Positions 1 through 7,563 of a stretch of DNA of 46,643 nucleotides are shown here, piece after piece. The stretch spans positions 1-46,643 of the forward strand of contig NZ_JAKKIE010000032.1 in assembly GCF_021742065.1 (NCBI RefSeq), in the 5' to 3' direction. The stretch is from Rhizorhapis sp. SPR117 (GTDB taxonomy: Bacteria > Pseudomonadota > Alphaproteobacteria > Sphingomonadales > Sphingomonadaceae). The position numbers and the translations under genes were made by a program. Each line of letters opens with the position of its first letter. The stretch's first letter is position 1. Below the pieces are notes generated by a model, which searched no databases, was not told the origin of the DNA, and was given only the letters and a program-made list of their open reading frames with translations.

Positions 1-40
1 TGGACCGGCATTCCCACAGAAACGGCTTCAGCCCCTCCAC

Positions 41-487
41 TTGATCCTACCGGCATCAGCCGGTCAGTCATTCAGCGAAACGCGCTTCTGGATGGCGTTC
101 GTCATGGGCGCATCGATGATGGTCGTGATGCTGCTCTTCATGTGGGCGATGTACAAGAACCGGGCCAAGAACTTCATCATCCTGGGTGTTGCAGCCGTTA
201 CCTTCGCACTTGCGCTTTGGCTCGTCCGCAGCCAGACGACCATTGAAGATATCGAATATATGAAGGCGATGATCCCGCATCATTCGATTGCGATCATGAC
301 CAGTGAGCGCAGCCATATCCGCGATCCGCGGGTGCGCGAACTCGCCAAGGGCATCATCGTTGCCCAGCGCCGTGAGATTGCCGAGATGAAATATCTGATC
401 GAGGATATCGAAAAGAACGGCGTTCGAACAACCGAGCGCATGCCCCGTCCCGAAGAACTTGCGCCGCCGGTGGAGGACGCACGATGA
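41..487 (+). CDS. DUF305 domain membrane protein, possibly 5'-partial
   Basis: Two hydrophobic segments (about residues 18-39 and 45-61) are followed by a DUF305-like segment with the MKAMIPHHSIAI motif and the SERSHIRDPRVRELA helix. DUF305 is a ferritin-like helical domain often found in metal-handling (especially copper) clusters. The first possible start is TTG at 41, but the frame is open to the left edge, and homologues usually carry another N-terminal membrane segment. The true start may therefore lie outside the window, or the gene may be 5'-truncated. The stop overlaps the start of the next gene as ATGA (484-487), so the two are translationally coupled. Family call is firm; the function is not known. 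Confidence 0.8.
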   Translation: MILPASAGQSFSETRFWMAFVMGASMMVVMLLFMWAMYKNRAKNFIILGVAAVTFALALWLVRSQTTIEDIEYMKAMIPHHSIAIMTSERSHIRDPRVRELAKGIIVAQRREIAEMKYLIEDIEKNGVRTTERMPRPEELAPPVEDAR

Positions 488-987
488 TCCGCCACGCTAT
501 CCTTTTCGCCGCGCTGCCGCTGCTCATGCTCGGCGCCTGCAATCGCAACACGTCTCCTGGCAATGACCGTGAGGCGCAGGTCGATGCCGCCCCGACGCCC
601 GCGCCTAGACAGGACGCGGCCGAGGCGCTGTCGGGAATTGCCGCCGAAGCGGTCCAGGCTGAAACAATGAGCGACACCGATCTCGCCAGCCTCGGTGGAC
701 CGAATGGCAAATGCCTCATCCGGTTGACCCGCGTCGGTTTGCCGTCCTTCGTCCATAATGGTCTTGACCGGACAGGCGTCATCAAACTCAATGGCAAGTT
801 GATCCCGATCCCCGCCAAGCGCTCCGGCTTGTTTGCGGATGGAGGGCTGCGCGTTGCGATCCGCCCCGTTGATTCCGCATTCGATTCCAGCGGTTTTCGC
901 GAAGTCGACATGATCGTGATGCTGCCCGGAGCGAAGGATGAACTCGGCTATCGCGGATACGAGGACTGCTCGCACCGCATGGACTGA
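484..987 (+). CDS. Putative lipoprotein, conserved hypothetical
   Basis: 167 residues. An N-terminal signal peptide ends in a lipobox (LMLGAC, Cys at residue 19), so the product is probably a lipoprotein. A low-complexity Ala/Pro linker follows (about residues 35-50), then a folded part with a Cys in NGKCLIRLT and another near the C-terminus (YEDCSHRMD). I recall similar proteins beside DUF305 proteins and c-type cytochromes in sphingomonads (possibly DUF6692), but cannot confirm the family. It starts on the 4-bp ATGA overlap with the DUF305 gene and is followed 25 bp later by the cytochrome remnant, which suggests one former operon. Confidence 0.7.
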   Translation: MIRHAILFAALPLLMLGACNRNTSPGNDREAQVDAAPTPAPRQDAAEALSGIAAEAVQAETMSDTDLASLGGPNGKCLIRLTRVGLPSFVHNGLDRTGVIKLNGKLIPIPAKRSGLFADGGLRVAIRPVDSAFDSSGFREVDMIVMLPGAKDELGYRGYEDCSHRMD

Positions 988-1012
988 ACACAGCAACCAA
1001 CGGAGAACATAG

Positions 1013-1153
1013 ATGTCCCACCTGTCCTGGCGGAGCGCGGCTGTGGGCGCGGCCGGTGTGCTCGTGATGCTTGGTCTGGCCGCACTGCTCGTAATCGGAA
1101 CTGGCAGCTACAATGTCGCAGCAGATGAACGGCACGAGTGCATTGCCCAATGA
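1013..1153 (+). pseudogene. 5' remnant of a c-type cytochrome gene (46 codons)
   Basis: ATG at 1013 opens a 46-codon frame beginning MSHLSWRSAAVGAAG. It has one membrane anchor (about residues 10-30) and then YNVAADERHE, which matches my memory of the N-terminus of membrane-anchored cytochromes c in sphingomonads (anchor, then a Y-[DN]-VAAD segment before the haem domain). The frame then departs into CIAQ and a stop, with no CxxCH haem motif. The gene therefore appears cut right after the anchor, and the break lies just upstream of the imuA promoter. It was too short to be an obvious gene. An alternative is a real small single-pass protein. Confidence 0.6.
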
Positions 1154-1171
1154 CACATTAAAAAATAGAAC
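1143..1171 (+). promoter_or_regulatory. Putative imuA promoter
   Basis: TTGCCC (1143-1148) and TAGAAC (1166-1171) stand 17 bp apart and could be the -35 and -10 elements. The predicted transcription start, about 1178, would leave a leader of only a few bases before the ATG at 1185. The -10 overlaps the LexA box. A short dyad, CATTG-CC-CAATG (1141-1152), covers the -35. By-eye prediction. Confidence 0.4.
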
Positions 1172-1182
1172 ATATAGTGAAC
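1168..1182 (+). promoter_or_regulatory. LexA (SOS) box of the imu cassette
   Basis: The sequence GAAC-ATATAGT-GAAC is the reverse complement of the alphaproteobacterial LexA operator GTTC-N7-GTTC. It ends 2 bp before the imuA ATG at 1185 and overlaps the proposed -10, so bound LexA would block initiation. imuA-imuB-dnaE2 operons are known LexA targets in alphaproteobacteria such as Caulobacter. Confidence 0.85.
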
Positions 1183-1184
1183 AT

Positions 1185-1979
1185 ATGCAACCCGATTCGC
1201 CCTTCCCGTGCGCGGAAGTTTCAAGCCTTCCCAAAACGGCTTCGTCGCTGGCGAAGCGCCTGTCGCTTGACGGTGCGGCGGCGGATGCGTGGCTGGGCGG
1301 CGGATTGAGGGCTGATGGATTGCATGAGCTATATGCGGCGCAGGCGGAGGATGGTGTTAGCGCCACCGGTTTTGCGCTGCTGATCGCGCAGCTCCAATGC
1401 AGGGCGCGGCACAAGCCGCTGATCTGGGTACGGGAAGCGCGCAGCATCGCTCAGACCGGCATGCCCTATGGGCCGGGACTGCTTGATCTGGGCCTGAAAC
1501 CCGATGCCATCACCTTGCTGATGCTGCCTGATGCCAGGGCAGTACTGCGCGCCGGACTGGATAGCGTGCGCGATGGCGCGTTGGGAGCAGTGCTGATTGA
1601 GCTGGTGGGCAGGCAGCCTTTATTCGACCTGACGGCGAGCCGCCGGTTCGCCTTGGCGGCGGCGGAAACCGGCACGATAGCCCTGTTTACCCGTAGCAAG
1701 GCGGAGCCGATCCCAAGCGCGGCGCATACACGCTGGGAAGTGGCAAACGCGCCTTCGCGTTCTCTGGAAGCCGGTTCGCCGGGATTCCCGGCCTTTGCCC
1801 TCACCTTGTTACGCCATCGCGGCGGACGTGACGGGCTGCACCTCATATTGGAGTGGGATCGTGACACAGCCTCTTTCCGGCAGCGGGACGAGCGTGGCGA
1901 CACCGCACCGTTATCTTGCGCTCAACCTGCCATGGCTGGCGGCAGAACGGCAGGTAGCGGCACGGCTCGCGCCGCCTGA
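1185..1979 (+). CDS. imuA: ImuA, SOS mutagenesis accessory protein
   Basis: 264 residues. A RecA/SulA-like fold protein of the ImuA-ImuB-DnaE2 mutasome, which carries out error-prone translesion synthesis after DNA damage. The AWLGGGLRADGLHELYA segment (about residues 33-50) is the family signature, and the core runs to LHLILEWDRDTASFR. I chose ATG 1185 over the in-frame ATG 1113 because the LexA box and proposed promoter lie between them. No Shine-Dalgarno is visible, consistent with a near-leaderless mRNA. The last ~40 codons overlap imuB in another frame and read as low-complexity tail (TAPLSCAQPAM...), so the functional protein may effectively end near residue 230. Confidence 0.9.
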   Translation: MQPDSPFPCAEVSSLPKTASSLAKRLSLDGAAADAWLGGGLRADGLHELYAAQAEDGVSATGFALLIAQLQCRARHKPLIWVREARSIAQTGMPYGPGLLDLGLKPDAITLLMLPDARAVLRAGLDSVRDGALGAVLIELVGRQPLFDLTASRRFALAAAETGTIALFTRSKAEPIPSAAHTRWEVANAPSRSLEAGSPGFPAFALTLLRHRGGRDGLHLILEWDRDTASFRQRDERGDTAPLSCAQPAMAGGRTAGSGTARAA

Positions 1980-3414
1980 CGCACCTTTTGCGTTGATCGA
2001 GAAGCAGCGGGGTGCGCTGCGCATTGCCGCACTGTCGCTGCGTGCGGCGGAGCTGGGACTGGAAACGGGCCTTCCGCTTGCCGATGCGCGCGGACGCCTG
2101 CCGGAATTGGAGGTAGTGCCCTATGACCCGCAAGGCGATACCGCGTGGCTGGGACGACTGGCGCGCACTTGTCTTCGCTACACGCCCAGCGTTGCGCCAG
2201 ATGGGCCGCAAGGGCTGATGCTCGATATCACTGGCTGTGCGCATCTTCATGGCGGCGAAGCACAGATGCAGCGCACTATATTGGCGCATATGAAACGGTT
2301 GGGGTTGAGCGCTCATGCTGCTATTGCCGATACGCCCGATGCCGCCCGTGCGCTCGCCCGCTTTGGTGGGGAGGATGTGGGGGCGCTGCCCATCGCCGCG
2401 CTAGCGGTGGAGGATGAGATACGGCAGGCACTGCGCCGCGCGGGCTTTCGCAGTATCGGTGAGCTGGCAAAACTGCCGCGCGCGCCCTTGGCCGCGCGTT
2501 TCGGGGAAGAACTGGTAATCTTGCTCGACCGGCTGCTGGCACGGCAGAACCCGCATATCGCGCCGCATCGTGCAGTCGATCCGATTACAGCCGAGCGGCG
2601 CTTTGCGGAACCCATTGGCCGCACCGGCGATGTCATGAATGCCATTGAGACGCTGGTGAAAGAGACTGCGATGAAGCTGGCCGAGCGGGGTGAAGGCGGA
2701 CGCGCCTTTGCCATATGCCTGCATCGCAGCGATGGGCATATTGCGCAGCTCAAGATCGAGACCGGTACACCGACGCGTGACCCGGCATTGGTGATGCGCT
2801 TGCTGCACGAGCGGATCGATAGCCTCGTCGATCCGCTCGATCCCGGCTTCGGCTATGACAGCATCGACCTTGTCGTCCCACATGCTGAGGCTTTGGAAGA
2901 AAAGCAGCAGGGTTTGGAGGCGGAACAGGAGAGATGCGCCGATATTGGGCCGCTACTCGATCGGCTGGCGGTGCGTTATGGCAAGCCAAGTGTGCTGCGT
3001 TTTATGGCGGGCGACAGCCATATTCCGGAACGTGCCGCAGAGTTATGCCCTTCAAGCAAACACGTGTCGCCGATCCCATGGCATCGCCCTGACCTGGGCG
3101 AACCGCCGCTACGCCCGCTGATGCTGTTTGCTCCGCCGCAACGCATAGAGGTGCTTGCCGCCGTGCCGGACGGACCACCCAAGCGTTTCCGTTGGCACGG
3201 CAGGAACTGGCGGGTCACCGCTCAGGAAGGGCCGGAACGGATCGCGCCCGAATGGTGGCGCAGACGTGGCGGGCATGACGACAATCCGGGTTTGTCCCGT
3301 GACTATTACCGGGTGGAGGAAGAAGGCGGGCACCGCTTCTGGTTGTTCCGCCATGGGCTTTACGGACGCGAAACGGTGAGCCCGGACTGGTATATTCATG
3401 GTCTGTTCGCATGA
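1861..3414 (+). CDS. imuB: ImuB, Y-family polymerase-like mutasome hub
   Basis: 517 residues from GTG 1861, which has GGAG about 8 bp upstream; ATG 1795 is also in frame but lies deep inside imuA and adds unrelated residues. The Y-family fold starts at RYLALNLPWLAAERQ. The two usual catalytic acidic motifs are absent (LALNLPW and LDITGCAHLHGG stand in their place), as known for ImuB, which bridges the beta clamp, ImuA and DnaE2 rather than synthesising DNA. RPLMLF (about residue 420) is a candidate clamp-binding peptide. The C-terminal RFWLFRHGLYGRE region is typical of the family. It overlaps imuA by 119 bp and dnaE2 by ATGA (3411-3414). Confidence 0.93.
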   Translation: MTQPLSGSGTSVATPHRYLALNLPWLAAERQVAARLAPPDAPFALIEKQRGALRIAALSLRAAELGLETGLPLADARGRLPELEVVPYDPQGDTAWLGRLARTCLRYTPSVAPDGPQGLMLDITGCAHLHGGEAQMQRTILAHMKRLGLSAHAAIADTPDAARALARFGGEDVGALPIAALAVEDEIRQALRRAGFRSIGELAKLPRAPLAARFGEELVILLDRLLARQNPHIAPHRAVDPITAERRFAEPIGRTGDVMNAIETLVKETAMKLAERGEGGRAFAICLHRSDGHIAQLKIETGTPTRDPALVMRLLHERIDSLVDPLDPGFGYDSIDLVVPHAEALEEKQQGLEAEQERCADIGPLLDRLAVRYGKPSVLRFMAGDSHIPERAAELCPSSKHVSPIPWHRPDLGEPPLRPLMLFAPPQRIEVLAAVPDGPPKRFRWHGRNWRVTAQEGPERIAPEWWRRRGGHDDNPGLSRDYYRVEEEGGHRFWLFRHGLYGRETVSPDWYIHGLFA

Positions 3415-6400
3415 GAGAAGAAGCCCGCAAAAAGACCTGTTCGTCTGATCATCCCGCTTATGCGGAGCTCGCTGCCGCAACCAATTTCTCGTTCCTGCGC
3501 GGTGCATCGCATCCCGCCGATATGGTGGAAACAGCTATCGCGCTGGACTTGAGCGGCATCGGCATTGCCGACCGCAACAGCGTCGCGGGCGTGGTGCGGG
3601 CGCATATGGCATGGAAAGAAGCGCTGGAGGATGAGCGCGCACCTCTCGATTTCCGACTGGTCGTGGGTGCGCGACTGGTGTTTGCAGACGGCACGCCTGA
3701 CATCCTCGCCTATCCTGCCTCGCGCCATGGATGGGGGCGGCTGACGCGCTTGCTCACTCTGGGCAATCTTCGCGCGGAAAAGGGCGATTGCATATTGCAC
3801 CTTTCCGATCTGCTGGAGCATCTCGACGAACTGCTGCTGATAGCGATACCGCCCATACAGGCAGGTCTGCTGGAGCAATTACGCAATGCGGCGCCGGGGC
3901 GCGTCTGGCTGGGCGCGAGGATAGGAAGATCTGGCCGCGATGCGCGTCAACTTGTTTGCGCACGAGCACTGGCGATGCAATGCGAAGTGCCGTTGATCGC
4001 GCTGGGTGATGCGCTTTATGCCACGCCCGACCAGCGCCCGCTGCACGATGTCCTGACGGCGATCGGTCTCAAGACTACGGTGCAGGCTGCCGGACGCCGG
4101 CTTGCCGCCAATGCGGAGCGACATCTCAAACCTCCCGTAGAAATGGCGCGTATGTTTGCGGCCGCACCCGAAGCCATCGCGCAGACCCAGGCTTTCTTTT
4201 CCCGCATCGCCTTCACGCTCGACGATCTCAAATATGAATATCCTCATGAGCCAGTGCCTTATGGCTGGGAACCGCTCGACTGGCTCGAACATCTGGTGAT
4301 GGAAGCTGCGCATAAGCGCTATGGACCGGAGCTTCCCGAAAAGGTGCAGCGCTTGCTGGGTGAAGAGTTCACCCTTATCCGCGCCGAGAATTACGCCTAT
4401 TATTTCCTCACCGTGCACGACATTGTTCGTTTTGCGCGTAGTCGGGGCATCTTGTGTCAGGGTCGTGGCAGCGCGGCGAACAGCATCGTCTGCTTCCTGC
4501 TTGGCGTCACCTCGGTCGATCCGATGCAGCATGACCTGCTTTTTTCACGCTTCATGTCCTCCGAGCGCAAGGAGCCGCCCGATATTGACGTCGACTTCGA
4601 GCATGAGCGGCGTGAGGAGGTGATGCAATATATCTACAAGCGCTATGGGCGAGAGCGGGCCGGCATTGCCGCCACCGTGATCCATTATCGTCCAAGGAGC
4701 GCTGTGCGCGAGGTCGGCAAGGCGCTGGGGCTGAGCGAGGATGTCACTGCACACATGGCCAGCACGGTATGGGGCAGCCATGCATCGAAATATGAGCGCA
4801 AACGCGTCGCGGAAAGCGGCTTCGACCCGGATAACCCGGAGATCGCGCGGCTCAATCATTTCGTGCAGCAGATACTGGAATTCCCGCGTCACCTGTCGCA
4901 GCATGTCGGTGGTTTTATCCTGACCGAAGGCAGGCTGGATGAGACGGTGCCAATCCATAATGGCGGGATGCCGGATCGCACCTTCATCGAATGGGACAAG
5001 GACGATATCGATGCGCTGGGTCTGATGAAGGTCGATGTGCTGGCATTGGGCATGCTGACCTGCATCCGCAAGGCGTTCGACATGATGCGCGCGCATGATT
5101 TAGGCGATCACAGCCTTGAGGTGGACATCAAGTCCGACGATCCGGCCGTCTACGACATGCTTTGTGCGGGCGACAGCATCGGCGTGTTTCAGGTTGAGAG
5201 CCGGGCACAGATGAACATGCTTCCGCGGCTTCGACCGCGGGAATTTTACGATCTGGTTGTACAGGTGGCAATCGTGCGCCCTGGCCCCATCGAGGGCGAT
5301 ATGGTGCATCCCTATCTGCGGCGGCGATGCGGCGATGAGAAGGTCGATTTCCCATCGCCCGCACCGCCGCATCCGCCCAATGAACTGCAATCCGTGCTCG
5401 GCAAGACCTATGGCGTGCCGATTTTTCAGGAACAGGCGATGAAACTTGCGATCACCGCCGCCGCTTTCACCAGCGATGAAGCGAACGGGTTGCGCCGCGC
5501 GATGGCGACTTTCCGTCGGCTGGGCACTATTCCGCTCTATCGCGACAAGATGATCGGCGGCATGGTCGCGCGCGGTTACGAGAAGGACTTCGCCGAACGC
5601 TGCTTCAAACAGATTGAGGGCTTTGGCAGTTACGGTTTTCCCGAAAGTCATGCGCAAAGCTTTGCGCGTCTCGTCTATGTGTCGTCATGGATTAAATGCT
5701 ATCATCCGGCCGTCTTCACTGCCGCACTTTTGAACAGCCAGCCCATGGGCTTCTACGCGCCTGCGCAACTGGTGCGCGATGCCCGCGAACATGGAGTAGA
5801 GGTGCGCTCCATAGATGTGAATGCCAGCGCCTGGGATAATGGCATGGAGCGCGGACCCAATGACACGCTGGCGCTGCGTCTCGGTTTTCGACAGATCAGC
5901 GGGTTTCGCGAGAAGTGGGGGCAAGCCATTGATTCTGCTGCTCGCGCCGCCAAGCCTTTTACGAGCATTGAGGACATCACCCGCCGCGCAAACCTTCCTC
6001 AGCGAGCATTGCGTCTGCTCGCCGATGCCGATGCATTTGGTTCGCTCGGCCTCGATCGCCGCGCCGCGCTGTGGGAGGTGCGGCGCATACCCGATACCGA
6101 GCTACCGCTTTTTGCCGCCGCGCGTGCGCGCGAACTGGGTGAAGAGCCAGAGGTTGCACTGCGCCCCATGTCATTGGGCGAGCATGTCGCCGCCGATTAT
6201 CAAATGACGCGGCTTTCCTTGAAAGAGCATCCTATGGCGCTGCTCCGTCGGATTTTCGATAAGGAAAGGGTCACGCCCTGCGCAGCATTGCGCGGTATGA
6301 AAGGTGGCGAGAAGGTGTGCGTGGCGGGTGTTGTGCTGATGCGTCAGCGGCCGGGCAAGGGCAATGCGATCTTCATCACGCTGGAGGATGAAGGCGGCAT

Positions 6401-6707
6401 CGCCAATATCGTACTATGGGCGCGCCAGTTCGAAATCATGCGCCGCGAAGTGATGGCCAGTCGCCTGATGCGAGTCGAAGGCGAGGTGCAGCGCAGCCGC
6501 GAGGGCGTCATCCATGTGATGGCGAGCCGCATCATTGACCGCACTGACGCTCTGGGTGTGCTATCGGAAATGCATGCGCCCGATTCGGCGCTCGCCCATG
6601 CTGACGCATTCATTCACCCCGTCTATTCTCGCCAAAGCGCCAAAACCGAAACAGCGCGCCACCCCCGCAATGTGCGCCTGCTGCCCAGATCAAGGGACTT
6701 TCATTAG
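3411..6707 (+). CDS. dnaE2: DnaE2 (ImuC), error-prone DNA polymerase III alpha
   Basis: 1098 residues, usual length for DnaE2. An N-terminal PHP domain (about 15-240; TNFSFLRGASHPADM) leads into the C-family polymerase core. Catalytic acidic motif PDIDVDFEHERREEV is at about residue 388, and EQAMKLAITAAAFT with RRAMATFR at about 670-700. A helix-hairpin-helix/OB part follows (VAGVVLMRQRPGKGNAIFITLED), and the C-terminal peptide HPRNVRLLPRSRDFH is diagnostic for DnaE2 versus DnaE1. It performs lesion bypass with ImuA and ImuB. It starts on the ATGA overlap with imuB. The stop codon lies inside the left arm of a 12-bp inverted repeat. Confidence 0.96.
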   Translation: MREEARKKTCSSDHPAYAELAAATNFSFLRGASHPADMVETAIALDLSGIGIADRNSVAGVVRAHMAWKEALEDERAPLDFRLVVGARLVFADGTPDILAYPASRHGWGRLTRLLTLGNLRAEKGDCILHLSDLLEHLDELLLIAIPPIQAGLLEQLRNAAPGRVWLGARIGRSGRDARQLVCARALAMQCEVPLIALGDALYATPDQRPLHDVLTAIGLKTTVQAAGRRLAANAERHLKPPVEMARMFAAAPEAIAQTQAFFSRIAFTLDDLKYEYPHEPVPYGWEPLDWLEHLVMEAAHKRYGPELPEKVQRLLGEEFTLIRAENYAYYFLTVHDIVRFARSRGILCQGRGSAANSIVCFLLGVTSVDPMQHDLLFSRFMSSERKEPPDIDVDFEHERREEVMQYIYKRYGRERAGIAATVIHYRPRSAVREVGKALGLSEDVTAHMASTVWGSHASKYERKRVAESGFDPDNPEIARLNHFVQQILEFPRHLSQHVGGFILTEGRLDETVPIHNGGMPDRTFIEWDKDDIDALGLMKVDVLALGMLTCIRKAFDMMRAHDLGDHSLEVDIKSDDPAVYDMLCAGDSIGVFQVESRAQMNMLPRLRPREFYDLVVQVAIVRPGPIEGDMVHPYLRRRCGDEKVDFPSPAPPHPPNELQSVLGKTYGVPIFQEQAMKLAITAAAFTSDEANGLRRAMATFRRLGTIPLYRDKMIGGMVARGYEKDFAERCFKQIEGFGSYGFPESHAQSFARLVYVSSWIKCYHPAVFTAALLNSQPMGFYAPAQLVRDAREHGVEVRSIDVNASAWDNGMERGPNDTLALRLGFRQISGFREKWGQAIDSAARAAKPFTSIEDITRRANLPQRALRLLADADAFGSLGLDRRAALWEVRRIPDTELPLFAAARARELGEEPEVALRPMSLGEHVAADYQMTRLSLKEHPMALLRRIFDKERVTPCAALRGMKGGEKVCVAGVVLMRQRPGKGNAIFITLEDEGGIANIVLWARQFEIMRREVMASRLMRVEGEVQRSREGVIHVMASRIIDRTDALGVLSEMHAPDSALAHADAFIHPVYSRQSAKTETARHPRNVRLLPRSRDFH

Positions 6708-7080
6708 AGTTGTGGTCAGGAAACGGCACCACAGTAGCGTTCGAACGTAGCCAGCATCCGGGACCATGCCTTTTCAGCCTGGACCTGATCATAAACGGGC
6801 GCATCGATCGTGCACCATCCATGTTGGGCGGGATAGACTTCGATCTCCATCGGGCGCTCGGCCTTTTCGGCGGCCGCGCGCAGGATGTCCTTGGCATCAG
6901 CTTGCCGTGCATCGTCATTCTGGGCGATGGCAATCAGCAGGGCCGCCTTCATCCTTGCAATGAGAAGATGCGGACTATCGGCCGTATCGTTGACAAGATT
7001 TGCCCCATGAAAAGAAGCAAGCGCGCCAACTCTTGCGGGACGCGCGACCGCTGTTCGAAATGTGAAGGGACCACAACTCT
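6706..7080. repeat. 12-bp inverted repeat bracketing the hydrolase stump
   Basis: AGAGTTGTGGTC at 6706-6717 recurs perfectly inverted as GACCACAACTCT at 7069-7080. The left arm begins in the dnaE2 stop codon. The right arm falls where recognisable homology of the dienelactone hydrolase fragment begins. Roughly one such pair at this spacing could occur by chance in the window, but the coincidence with both borders is suggestive. Confidence 0.5.
6716..7080 (-). pseudogene. 3' fragment of a dienelactone hydrolase gene
   Basis: The minus strand encodes the C-terminal part of a dienelactone hydrolase family protein (alpha/beta hydrolase cleaving dienelactones and related esters). PFTFRTAVARPARVGALASFHG, AAL-LIAIAQNDDARQADA (catalytic Asp region) and EIEVYPAQHGWC (catalytic His) are seen. 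The N-terminal half with the nucleophile Cys is missing. Upstream of about 7080 the frame continues into 20-odd unrelated residues with no convincing start. About 115 codons remain of a ~230-codon family. The remaining frame is intact, so the loss looks like a clean truncation. It lies convergent to dnaE2. Confidence 0.8.
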
Positions 7081-7241
7081 GGCTTTGCACTTGCGCAATG
7101 CCTATGCGGGCGGGGCTGTGGCAAATACCTGAATATTCCGATAACGACCAATTCATTCCCATTTCAATTGTTGGACGATATGTGAGGATTCAAGAATTTT
7201 ATCTAAATAATCGTTCAAATTCAATGAATTATTTAGACATG
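7081..7241. other. AT-rich gap beside tRNA-Ser with a 10-bp dyad
   Basis: No gene is visible. The DNA is clearly AT-richer than its surroundings. It holds a perfect inverted repeat, TCTAAATAAT (7202-7211) and ATTATTTAGA (7228-7237), with a 16-nt loop, ending 4 bp before the tRNA 3' end. It could be a weak terminator for the tRNA, read leftwards, or the scar of an element that used the tRNA 3' end. I found no duplicated tRNA 3' end nearby. Confidence 0.5.
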
Positions 7242-7331
7242 TGGCGGATGGGGTGGGATTCGAACCCACGGTGAGCTTGCACCCACGCCGGTTTTCAAGA
7301 CCGGTGCCTTAAACCACTCGGCCACCCATCC
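7242..7331 (-). tRNA. tRNA-Ser (anticodon UGA)
   Basis: On the minus strand the acceptor GGATGGG pairs with CCCATCC. It is followed by TG and a D-arm (GCCGAGTGG...), an anticodon stem ACCGG/CCGG(T) with loop CTTGAAA (anticodon TGA), a long class II variable arm (GTGGGTGCAAGCTCAC), and a T-arm GTGGG-TTCGAAT-CCCAC. Discriminator G and an encoded CCA end at 7242. The long variable arm and TGA anticodon make serine secure. A 7-bp hairpin, CGCCAGC-GGT-GCTGGCG (7338-7354), lies just upstream of its 5' end. Confidence 0.95.
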
Positions 7332-7563
7332 GCGATGCGCCAGCGGTGCTGGCGGGACAGTCCTCTTATCGGCCAAGTCGCCAAAGAAAAAGGGCTAAAT
7401 TGCATCTCGCCCCATAGAAATCGCCGATTGGGTTCCGCCCTTCGACGCAAAAATCCGACAAAGGGGATTCACCTGCGGCGTTGTCTGTGTCACAAGCTGC
7501 CAAGCGTCGGATGGTCGGAGGATGAATTTCCCGCGCACCATCCAGTAATGACAAGAACGGGGC

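Noticed and set aside
1113..1184. Longer ImuA N-terminus from ATG 1113
   Set aside because: It would run through the cytochrome remnant, the proposed promoter and the LexA box; the added residues do not look like ImuA.
6706..7080. Invertible switch that restores the hydrolase gene
   Set aside because: Flipping the segment would not place a hydrolase N-terminus in frame; no such N-terminal part exists on either side.
7062..7274. 70-codon frame running into the tRNA-Ser region
   Set aside because: Its end (MGWDSNPR) is the translation of the tRNA itself, a well-known annotation artefact.
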